This document shows positions 52,531 to 61,153 of a DNA stretch of 64,000 nt, one piece after another. The position numbers and the translations under genes were made by a program. The stretch comes from Bacteroidota bacterium. Lineage in GTDB: Bacteria > Bacteroidota > Bacteroidia > AKYH767-A > 2013-40CM-41-45. Location of the stretch: positions 134,343 to 198,342 of the forward strand of contig JADKKE010000010.1 of the NCBI GenBank assembly GCA_016720655.1. The letters are read 5' to 3'. The notes under the pieces were generated by a model, which saw only the letters and a list, made by a program, of their open reading frames with translations, was not told the origin of the DNA and did no database searches. Numbering within the stretch: the stretch's first letter is position 1; each line of letters starts with the position of its first letter.

Positions 52531-54574
52531 AAGTAAATCCGGAGCTGAGGAATTTACATCGTCCACTGAAGGATTTGGTGCAAATGTTTTAGTGCCACGG
52601 CTGAAAATCCGGGTTCCGGATAAAATGGTATGGCTGATCGGCATCATCTGTGCCTTGCCTGTACTCCTGAATGTTATCGGAATTGATTTCGGATTTATCG
52701 GAAGTAAAATCGACCCTTACCGCATCACTCAACTTTACCAGTTCGAACAGGAAACAGCCTTGCAGGAAATCCTGCGCGGCAGGTATGTCCACACCATATT
52801 TGTTTCCATTTCAATTACGATTTCCTTTCTCACTATTCTGCTTGCCTTTATCGATTACAGAATTAAAGGGGAACTGAACACACCAATTGTCGGCGTCGCA
52901 CTCTTTTGCTCAGGACTCTTCGACACATTCCATGTACTGTCTGCAACGCAAATTATCCATACACAAACACAACAATTTTATCTTGCCTCCTTTACCTGGT
53001 TCTTTTGTCGATTGTTTCATGCTTCAATTTTAATTCTGGGTACAGGAATTTTTCTTGCTCGACCATCTGCTTTTAGGGAAGAAAGCAGTATTAACAGAAA
53101 GAGGACTTTTATCTGGCTATCTGTCCTGTTTGTAACACTTACTTTCTTTACCATCGGAATGTTGTACCTGGGCAGCGACATTCCCCAAATGCTTTATCCC
53201 TACAGAAACCTGGCACGCTCTTATGATTTGCTGCCTTTGATTTTGTATGCAATCCTGGGACTGTACATACTTCCACGATTCCAGGATCGCTTTCCCTCAT
53301 TGTTTGCGCAAACCTTGTCATTGAGCATGATTCCTGCAGTGGCAACACAGCTCTACATGGTATTTGGATCCAATGAATTGTTCGATAACAATTTCAACAT
53401 TTCCCATTTCATGGCGGCGATTACTTATGTTATTCCGTTCATTGGAATCAGTCTGAATTATCTTGAAACACATCGCAGTGAACAAAGTGTTATTAAAAAA
53501 CTGAATGAAGAAGTGCTCGTCCGACAAGAAACCGAAGAGAAACTGAGTGGAATTCTCAACAGCTCTCCTTCTGCAATCATGGCTTTTACAACAATTAAAA
53601 AGAAAGACGGAACACTTGACGATTTAATCTGGACTATTGCCAACCCTGCATTGACTGAACTTTTCGGACTGAATCAAACTATTCTTCCCGGAAAAAAACT
53701 CAGCGAAATGTTACCGGACACACGCAAAGAAGGATGGTTTGAACTCCTCAATCAGGTTATTACTTCCGGAGATCCGATCAGCCATGAATATTATTCACAG
53801 GCTTATAAAAAATGGTTTTACCTCGTTGCTGTCCCTTTGAAAAATGGATTGGCCTTAACTGTCAGCGATATTTCCAGAAGAAAAAATGCACAGGAAGAAT
53901 TACTTTCGGCAGAACGCCTGGCAATTACCGGGAAGCTGGCTCGCATCATTGCTCATGAAGTAAGGAATCCACTCACGAATATTCACCTGGCAGCAACACA
54001 GATGAAATCAGAACTGCCTCCATCTGCTGAGGCATCCGTATATCCTGAAATTATCGAACGCAATACATCGCGAATAGATCAACTGATTTCCGAATTGCTC
54101 AATTCATCCAGACCGGAACAAATTCTAACCCACAGCTGTGATTTAAATGTCTTGGTAAACGATGCGAGAGAGTTAATCAAAGACAGAATGCATTTGAAAA
54201 ACATCACGCTTGAACTAAAACTGAGTTCAATTCCACTTGAAATAGAAGCGGATCCCGTAAGGATACGTACAGCATTGCTGAATATCATGCTCAATGGTAT
54301 AGAAGCGATGGAAGAAGGGAAAGGAAAACTCATCATTCAGACAAGCAAAGAAAACAACGATTGTTTGCTTAGCATTACCGATAATGGAACCGGTATAAAA
54401 GAAGAAGATCTCCCACATCTGTTCGATCCATTCTTTTCAAAAAAAGCCAAAGGCATGGGTCTTGGACTCACCACTACACAAAACATCATACAATCCCACA
54501 AAGGAACGATACAAGCTACCAGTCAGCTTGGGAAGGGAACTACATTCACCCTTCGATTTCCTCAATTAAGATAG
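52514..54574 (+). CDS. MASE3-PAS sensor histidine kinase
   Basis: 686 residues. The start overlaps the NtrC-like gene by 17 nt, which favours coupled synthesis. N-terminal MASE3-type sensor with about seven to eight membrane helices (about 38-320; SGLFDTFHVLSATQIIHTQT, WFFCRLFHASILILGTGIF). A PAS domain (about 340-455: ILNSSPSAIMAFTTIKKKDG), then HisKA with the phospho-His in ARIIAHEVRNPLTNIHLAAT and a HATPase_c (about 560-686: NIMLNGIEAM, ITDNGTGI, DPFFSKKAKGMGLGL, GTTFTLRF). It probably phosphorylates the NtrC-type regulator and perhaps the CheY-like protein of the same operon. The signal is unknown. Confidence 0.95.
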   Translation: MKAKNESKSGAEEFTSSTEGFGANVLVPRLKIRVPDKMVWLIGIICALPVLLNVIGIDFGFIGSKIDPYRITQLYQFEQETALQEILRGRYVHTIFVSISITISFLTILLAFIDYRIKGELNTPIVGVALFCSGLFDTFHVLSATQIIHTQTQQFYLASFTWFFCRLFHASILILGTGIFLARPSAFREESSINRKRTFIWLSVLFVTLTFFTIGMLYLGSDIPQMLYPYRNLARSYDLLPLILYAILGLYILPRFQDRFPSLFAQTLSLSMIPAVATQLYMVFGSNELFDNNFNISHFMAAITYVIPFIGISLNYLETHRSEQSVIKKLNEEVLVRQETEEKLSGILNSSPSAIMAFTTIKKKDGTLDDLIWTIANPALTELFGLNQTILPGKKLSEMLPDTRKEGWFELLNQVITSGDPISHEYYSQAYKKWFYLVAVPLKNGLALTVSDISRRKNAQEELLSAERLAITGKLARIIAHEVRNPLTNIHLAATQMKSELPPSAEASVYPEIIERNTSRIDQLISELLNSSRPEQILTHSCDLNVLVNDARELIKDRMHLKNITLELKLSSIPLEIEADPVRIRTALLNIMLNGIEAMEEGKGKLIIQTSKENNDCLLSITDNGTGIKEEDLPHLFDPFFSKKAKGMGLGLTTTQNIIQSHKGTIQATSQLGKGTTFTLRFPQLR

Positions 54575-54602
54575 CAGCATTTCTTCATCGGGTATAAAAC
54601 AT

Positions 54603-54630
54603 GAAGCCCTCCGTTTTATCGGAGGGCTTC
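54603..54630. terminator. Perfect hairpin between convergent genes
   Basis: GAAGCCCTCCG-ttttat-CGGAGGGCTTC, an 11-bp perfect stem. AAAAAG follows on the plus strand, and on the minus strand ATGTTTTATAC follows, so it most likely terminates the minus-strand lipoprotein gene and also stops read-through from the kinase operon. Confidence 0.75.
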
Positions 54631-54690
54631 AAAAAGCGGTTGTCATTTTTCCCCTGGGCGAAAAGCGGGGCGAAACATATTAGACGGGGA

Positions 54691-55551
54691 TTATTTGTCT
54701 GTAACAACAACCAGGTATTTCGATGCAGCCCAGAACTTTTCAGGATTGGTGATGAGAATGTCATTTACCATATTCCCTTTGTGTTCTATCGTGTAACTGT
54801 CGGATGGATGTGTAGTAAGAAGCTTGGCATCTTTCGCATCAACAGGAATCGTTTGAACTTTTGTAATGTCAATTGCTGTAAATGACTCCTTGTTAAAATC
54901 TGAATTTACTTTCTTAGTTGCACCAATACCCAGGATACCACCGGTTTTCTTCATCACTTGTTTTGTCTGAAGTTCCTTAAATGTGCCGGTTGTGTAATAT
55001 GCCTGATTCAGTTTGCTTGTTTGTTCTTCGATGAATACTTGTTTTGTAGTATTATCTGCCGTGAGAGTGCTTACATCAGTATTCAACTTTTCAACCTTCG
55101 TATTCATCTCAGCAAGTTGTGTATTCAAATCAGCAACCTGTTTGTCTTTTTCTTCGATCTGAAGGTTCAGTTTGGCTATAATTGCTTCGAAGCCATGGAC
55201 TTTCACATTGGATTTCTTCAGACTGGCAGTAAGAGATGCAATCTTTTGTTTGTTCTCTTTAATCAACTCATTGATAGAAAGGATATTTTCGTTGATCCGC
55301 TCCATCTGAGTACCTTTAAGCTCACCATTCTCTGCTGATTTTGCAAGAGTTGCCCGCTTGATTTCAATAGCAGCGAGGTTGTTTTCAATTTCATTGAAAG
55401 ATGATAAGAAAGCAGTAATCGTTGAATCCTTGTAACTAACGGAAGCATTGAGTGCTGTTTTCTCCTGCTGAAGTTTATCAGCGTCTGCTTTGTAGTCGTG
55501 GCAACCTGATGCCATTATAACTACTACTGCGGCTAACAAGATCTTTTTCAT
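54691..55551 (-). CDS. Coiled-coil lipoprotein of unknown function
   Basis: 286 residues; start at MKKILLAAVVVIMASGC, a lipoprotein signal with lipobox ASGC. Residues 20-200 are a long coiled coil rich in Lys/Glu/Leu with runs such as IEEKDKQVADLNTQLAEMNT and VEKLNTDVSTLTADNTTK. The C-terminal part (about 200-286) is a small globular domain (GGILGIGATKKV, FTAIDITKVQTIPVDAKDAK, FWAASKYLVVVTD). Such periplasmic lipoproteins probably act as tethers or scaffolds in the envelope. No family recognised. Confidence 0.85.
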   Translation of the reverse strand: MKKILLAAVVVIMASGCHDYKADADKLQQEKTALNASVSYKDSTITAFLSSFNEIENNLAAIEIKRATLAKSAENGELKGTQMERINENILSINELIKENKQKIASLTASLKKSNVKVHGFEAIIAKLNLQIEEKDKQVADLNTQLAEMNTKVEKLNTDVSTLTADNTTKQVFIEEQTSKLNQAYYTTGTFKELQTKQVMKKTGGILGIGATKKVNSDFNKESFTAIDITKVQTIPVDAKDAKLLTTHPSDSYTIEHKGNMVNDILITNPEKFWAASKYLVVVTDK

Positions 55552-55590
55552 ATTTTTTTGGTTTTTGGGTTTCGTTGTTTGTACTTTCAT

Positions 55591-56175
55591 TCTTCAAGGG
55601 GTGGTATCAGAACCATGCCATGAGGCAAAATGGCGATTCTGTTAAAATTTTACACTTTTTTATTCAAATTGCTAGTAATTTTACTTTCCCCTTTCCTCAT
55701 TCTGGGGAAATCCCGCCCCTCAGCTTGAACTGAAAACACTTTCTTTTAAAGAATTTCCAGTCCTCATCATCCGGAAACAGTTTTTTTTCATCAGGCACAG
55801 AGTTTGAAAACCAAATTTCAAATCCTACACCAATGAAAAATTCTCTTTATAAAGGAAAGCGAACCATTCATGAAATGGTATCCTTTTTATCGCACAGATA
55901 CCCTGTTTTGTTTCACAGTTTGGGAGAAAAGAATGTGAATGCAATACTTCAAAGGCTCATGCTTAAGAAGTAGAATTAACATTCGTTTGTCGCATGGTCA
56001 AACTGGCATTTTATACAAATTGGTTTTTCTCAAATGGAATAGCTTGAGTTCGCCGAATCGAATTCGCCACAGAGTGCTTTCATATTACCGCTTCTAATCC
56101 AACTTTTCATCCGTTTTACCCCTTTTGATTATTCAGGGAGATTTCTATCTTTCGGGAATCTAACCCTGCGACAAA
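55591..56175. other. Spacer with one small candidate gene
   Basis: Apart from the 46-residue frame at 55833 there is no gene, repeat or clear promoter in this 585-nt spacer. The last 60 nt before 56176 are the leader of the lysyl-oxidase-like gene. Confidence 0.35.
55833..55973 (+). CDS. Small basic protein of 46 residues, unknown
   Basis: ATG at 55833 to TAG at 55971-55973. It is basic and helical, beginning MKNSLYKGKRTIHEMVSFLS, containing RYPVLFHSLGEK and ending ILQRLMLKK, so it is plausible as a real peptide. It lies in a spacer on the strand of the next gene. No family known; coding status is unproven. Confidence 0.35.
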   Translation: MKNSLYKGKRTIHEMVSFLSHRYPVLFHSLGEKNVNAILQRLMLKK

Positions 56176-58511
56176 ATGAAAAAACTCTTACTCCTCCTTG
56201 TATGTAGTCTTTACTTCACCCTGCAAAGTTCAGCCAGCTGTTCTCCCGGGTATACTGAAATTATTGTTCAGATCGTACCGGACAATTATCCGAACGAAAT
56301 CTCCTGGACAATTGTTGATTCAAATGGTTCGATTGTCGCAAACGCCGGTGCTGTTGGTGACACCATATGCGCACCAACCGGATCCTGTAACACTTTTACT
56401 ATTTACGATTCTTTCGGAGATGGATTTATTAATCCGGGTGGTTATTGGGTCTATGCCGATGGAACGTTGATTGCCAATGGTGGGAATTTTGGATTTCAGG
56501 CGGATTATGCGATCAACTGTCCGGCAGGAATTCATTGCAGCAGCCCGATTACCCTTTCTACAGGAAGTCATACAGCAAACTTTGATGATACCTGGTTTGT
56601 CTATGCACCAACTATTTCCGGTACATATAATATCAGCACTTGTGGCAATAACACTTGTGATACTAAAATTTGGGTTTACAGTGCTTGTCCTGTTGCTCCT
56701 TATGTAGAAGGTCCTCCCGGCACTTATGCTTACAACGACGATAACAATTGTGGCACTCAAGCTAACCTTGACGTGATTTTTGTAGCCAATACTACTTATT
56801 ACATACGGATCGGCGACAATTCCAACCAATGTTCCGTTCCTATTAATTTTGATCTTGCTTATGTTGGTCCGATTGCAGGATGCATGGATCCTACTGCCTG
56901 TAATTACAATCCCCTTGCTACCATCGATGATGGATCTTGTATTTACCCCGGAAATCCTAATTGTACAGGACCGGATCTTCAACTCGATTCAATGGCTTTC
57001 CTCAACAGTCTCGGAATTCAATCCCATGCTGCCGGAGGTTGTGATATTGATGAAGGCTGCGTTACCGGTTATGGTACACGTTATGTAATTTCTTTTACTT
57101 CCAAAATCAACAATATCGGACCGCTTGATTTTTATATCGGAGATCCAGCCGCTAATCCTACTATGTTCAATACCAACAATTGTCATGGTCACGCACACTA
57201 CGAAGGATATGGAGATTACCGTTTATTCGATAGCAATGGAAATCTGGTTCCTGCCGGACATAAAAATGGATTCTGTGTGATGGATCTCTGTGGCTTTGGC
57301 CAATACAACTGCAGCATGATGGGAATTTCCAGTGGTTGTTACGATGCTTATGGTGCCGGAACTCAATGCCAGTGGATAGACATCACGGATGTTCCTGAAG
57401 GCGACTACCGTGTTGTGGCAATTATCAACTCCACCACTTACCGGATGCATTGGGTCATTACGAAACAAATTACCTTAACAATGCATTACAAGTATGTATG
57501 CACATCAGTCGTTCCGGTGGTGTTCCTTCCTATACTTTGCTACCAAATTGTTTACCCTACGTTGATTGTGCAGGTGTCCCCGGCGGTACAGGTGAACTGG
57601 ATTGCAGTGGTGTGTGTAACGGTCCAGGCGTTTATGGTGATGCCTATTCAGATGGCACACTTGATGTAGGTGATATCGATACTTACATGGATATCATTCA
57701 ATCCAATATGCCATCAACTTTATGTTATGACCTGAATGCAGATGGTGATATTTCTACTATTGATGCTGCATTGGTGAACTGGTGTATGCATGGAAACAAT
57801 GCACATCCGGGAGGCAGCTATCACAATCATTGCAATTTCCCTAGAAACATTGTCAATCCTAACGATCTCGTCGGTTTGTCAATTTCAAATGTAAACTATA
57901 CTGATAATTACGTGGATGTTGACATCCAGAATGTCACTGCGAAAATTAAAGCATATCAATTCACGATGAGCGGGATTACAATCAGCAGTGTAGTAAGTCT
58001 TGCAGATCCTGTGAATTTCCCTGTGGATGTCCGCTTCATTCCTTCGACGAATGAAATCATCGGAATTTCAGTTCAGGACTCTGCTTTGGAGCGTTCCAAT
58101 TCTTCACAGGCACTTGTTCGGATTTATTACAGTGCAGTAACGGATACTTCCATTTGCATCAGTTCGATTCAGGATCTTGTAAACCAGGATGCTGAACAAA
58201 CAACATTCAATCTGAACAACAATTGCAGACCTGCACTGAACACCGGCATCTCTTCTATTTTCAAACCTGCGGATCTTGCTATCATTCCAAATCCGGCGAA
58301 TGACAAAGCATTCCTGCATCTTTCGACTGCTGATAAAAACATCAAAGAAGTGATTGTTTCTGATGCTTCCGGAAGAACAATCGCAATTCCGGTGCAATCT
58401 CTGAGAGAAAACTGGTATGAAATGAACTTGTCGGAACTTTCCGGTGGCGTTTATATTCTTACAGTGCGTTCCGAAGGAATTTATGGAGTGACACGGTTTG
58501 TGAAATTGTAA
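56176..58511 (+). CDS. Lysyl-oxidase-like copper amine oxidase with dockerin-like segment and T9SS sorting domain, one frameshift in the sequence
   Basis: About 778 residues if one base is restored near 57435-57445. Signal peptide (TLQSSASC), a domain with YDSFGDGFINPGGYWVYADG, a PPC-like beta domain, a GCMDPTACNYNPLATIDDGS linker, then a lysyl oxidase domain (about residues 275-455). The copper motif CHGHAHY supplies His337, His339, His341 exactly as human LOX CHQHYH. Lys363 in GHKNGFCVMD and Tyr392 in CYDAYG align with LOX Lys320/Tyr355 that form the quinone cofactor. DAYGAGTQCQWIDITDVPEG is nearly the human sequence. After the break, GHYETNYLNNALQV completes the fold. A dockerin-like pair (SDGTLDVGDIDTY, DLNADGDISTIDAA) and a type A sorting domain (IPNPANDKAFLHL) follow. 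Likely a secreted oxidase of lysine side chains or amines. Confidence 0.9.
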
Positions 58512-58586
58512 AGATTAATTTTTATACACAAAAAAGCACAAAGAATTTTCTTTGTGCTTTTTTTGTTTAGAGCAATCCAATAAATT

Positions 58587-61023
58587 TTAATGTTGTAAAT
58601 ATTCTTTATCTATTTTTCTTACCGCTTCGGGTTTTAATTTTAGCCCGCTTGCATTTTCCGCATTCAGCATATTTTCCATTCCTTTTAGCAAGGCATCCGG
58701 ATTGAAAGAGATTGAATCAATTCCCTGTTGTATCAAGAAATTTGCAAACTCAGGAAAGTCACTGGGTGCTTGTCCGCACAAACCAATTTTCAGTCCTGCT
58801 TTGTGTGCTTCCTGAATTACTTTGGTAATCAGGTTTTTTACAGCCGGATTATTTTCATCGAACAAATCCTGAACAACAGAAGAATCTCTGTCCAAACCCA
58901 ATGTCAGTTGCGTGAGATCATTTGAACCAATTGAAAATCCATCAAATACTTTTGCAAATTCGGGAGCCAGAATCACATTGCTCGGGATTTCAGCCATCAC
59001 ATATATTTCCAACCGATGCTCTCCGCGCTTGAGTCCGTATTCTTCCATCAATGCGACTACTTTCTTACCTTCATCCACAGTCCGACAGAAAGGAATCATC
59101 AGTTTCACATTGTTAAAACCCATTTCTTCACGAACTTTCTTCATAGCAAGACATTCCAGTCTGAATCCTTCTCTGTATTTCTCATGATAATATCTGGAAG
59201 CACCACGGAATCCCAGCATTGGATTTTCTTCTTCAGGTTCAAATTGTTTTCCTCCGATCAGATTAGCGTATTCATTGGTTTTAAAATCACTCATCCGCAC
59301 TATCACTTCCTTCGGATAAAAGCAGCAATTGTTGCAACAGCTTGTGACAGTTTATCAATGAAAATAATTTCTTATCAGGATACTGATACGTTAGTTCCGC
59401 GATTTCATTTTTTGCTTTTTTATCTGTCAACTCATCGTACTTCACCAATGCCATAGGATGAATGCGAATTGCATTGTTGATGATAAATTCTAAACGCATC
59501 AATCCAATTCCTTTGTTCGGATAGAAAGACAAACGAAAAGCCTGATCCGGATCACCGAGTATCATCATCGGTGCTGTTGCAGGCATTTTTATTTTGCGCA
59601 AATTCACTGTCTTCTCTTCCCATTGCAATTGTCCGTCATAAATGGTTCCTGTCTTGCCTTCGGAGCAGGAAACAGTAATCATCTGCCCGTTCTTTATTTT
59701 CGTCGTTGCATCATTTGTCCCGACAACTGCAACTGCGCCAACTTCTCTCGCAACTATGGCTGCATGACTCGTACGTCCGCCTTTATTTGTAATGATAGCG
59801 GAAGCTTTTTTCAAAATCGGATCCCAATCCGGATTCGTGATATCTGTAACCAACACATCTCCTTGTTTCAGCTGATCCGATTCTGATGGAGAACTAAGAA
59901 TTCGTGCCGGCCCTGCTGCAACTCCGGAACCGACTGCACTTCCCTGTGTAATGACTACGCCCTTATTTTTCAAACGGTATTCTTTCCTGAGGAATGGATC
60001 CTTGATAGAATGAACCGTTTCCGGACGAGCCTGGAGGATAAATATCTTTCCGGTATTCCCGTCTTTTGCCCACTCAATATCCATCGGATCACCATAATGT
60101 TGTTCGATCAACACCGACCATTTTGCAATCTGTGTAATTTCTGCATCACTCAGAACCCAGGATTTCTGACGTTCAAGTGGCGTATCAATATTTTGCAATT
60201 GAACAGATGCATCACTTGCATCCGAATAAATCATCGTTTTTGTTTTTGATCCCAACTTCTTCGACAGGATTGCATTTTTCCCCGCCATTAATGTTGGCTT
60301 GAAAACTACAAACTCATCCGGGTTAATTGTTCCCTGAACAATATTTTCACCCAAACCCCAGCAACCGGAAATAGCCACGATATCACGAAAACCACTTTCC
60401 GGATCGAGGGTAAATGAAATTCCTGATGAAGCCAGATCGGAGCGGACCATGATCTGTACGCCAGCCGATAAAGCAACTTTCATGTGATCGAATCCATGAT
60501 CTTCTCTGTACTTAATCGCACGATCGTTAAAAAGTGAAACATAACATTTATGAACCGCTTCCAACACAGATGCTTCACCCTTTCGATTTAGAAAAGAGTC
60601 GTGCTGTCCTGCGAAACTTGCTGTTGGTAAATCTTCTGCTGTAGCACTACTGCGCACTGCCACATCCAACTCTCTCCCATTTTCATCACACAATTCATTG
60701 TATGCTTCCTTGATTTTCCCTTCCAAATCAATCGGAAAATGCCCTTTTCCAAGGAGCTCCCTTGCTTTTGAACCGATTGTGCTCAGATTGGAAAATTGCT
60801 CAATATCAAGTTGAGACATCAACTCTCGCAATGGTAATTCCAGATTGTTATAACGCAGGAAATAATGGTAAGCGTCAGATGTTGTTGCAAATCCATCCGG
60901 AATATTAATCCCGTAACCGGATAAATAATTAATTAATTCACCAAGAGATGAATTCTTTCCACCAACTTTTGCCAGATCTGATTTGTGAAGATTAATATAG
61001 GGAATAATATATGCTGTTTCCAT
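58587..61023 (-). CDS. ppsA: Phosphoenolpyruvate synthase, one frameshift in the sequence
   Basis: Converts pyruvate and ATP to PEP, AMP and phosphate for gluconeogenesis. The first frame (61023 to 59287) holds the ATP-grasp domain (LAKVGGKNSSLGEL, AVRSSATAEDLPTASFAGQH, WGLGENIVQG, IFILQARPETVHS) and the phospho-His swivel domain with IITNKGGRTSHAAIVAREVG. The second frame (to 58587) has the PEP barrel (NPMLGFRGASRYY, FSIGSNDLTQLTLGLDRD) and the catalytic Cys in IGLCGQAPSD. Adding one C at about 59312-59315 joins them as LLLSPKEVIVRMSDF, giving about 810 residues, normal for PpsA. So the break is very likely an error. Confidence 0.95.
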
Positions 61024-61153
61024 GGTCGGATGCTTTCCACAGAGATACTACAATTGAGAGCAAAAAGCGATGATCCTGATTAGGAAAAAAGGCTGATTTA
61101 TGTCATGAATAAATCAACCAGTTCACTATGCAAATGTTGAATACAAGAAAGGA

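Noticed and set aside
59280..59330. Programmed frameshift in ppsA (and rsmG, lptG)
   Set aside because: The break sites differ, lack a common slippery motif with a downstream structure, and each is fixed by one homopolymer base; error is simpler.
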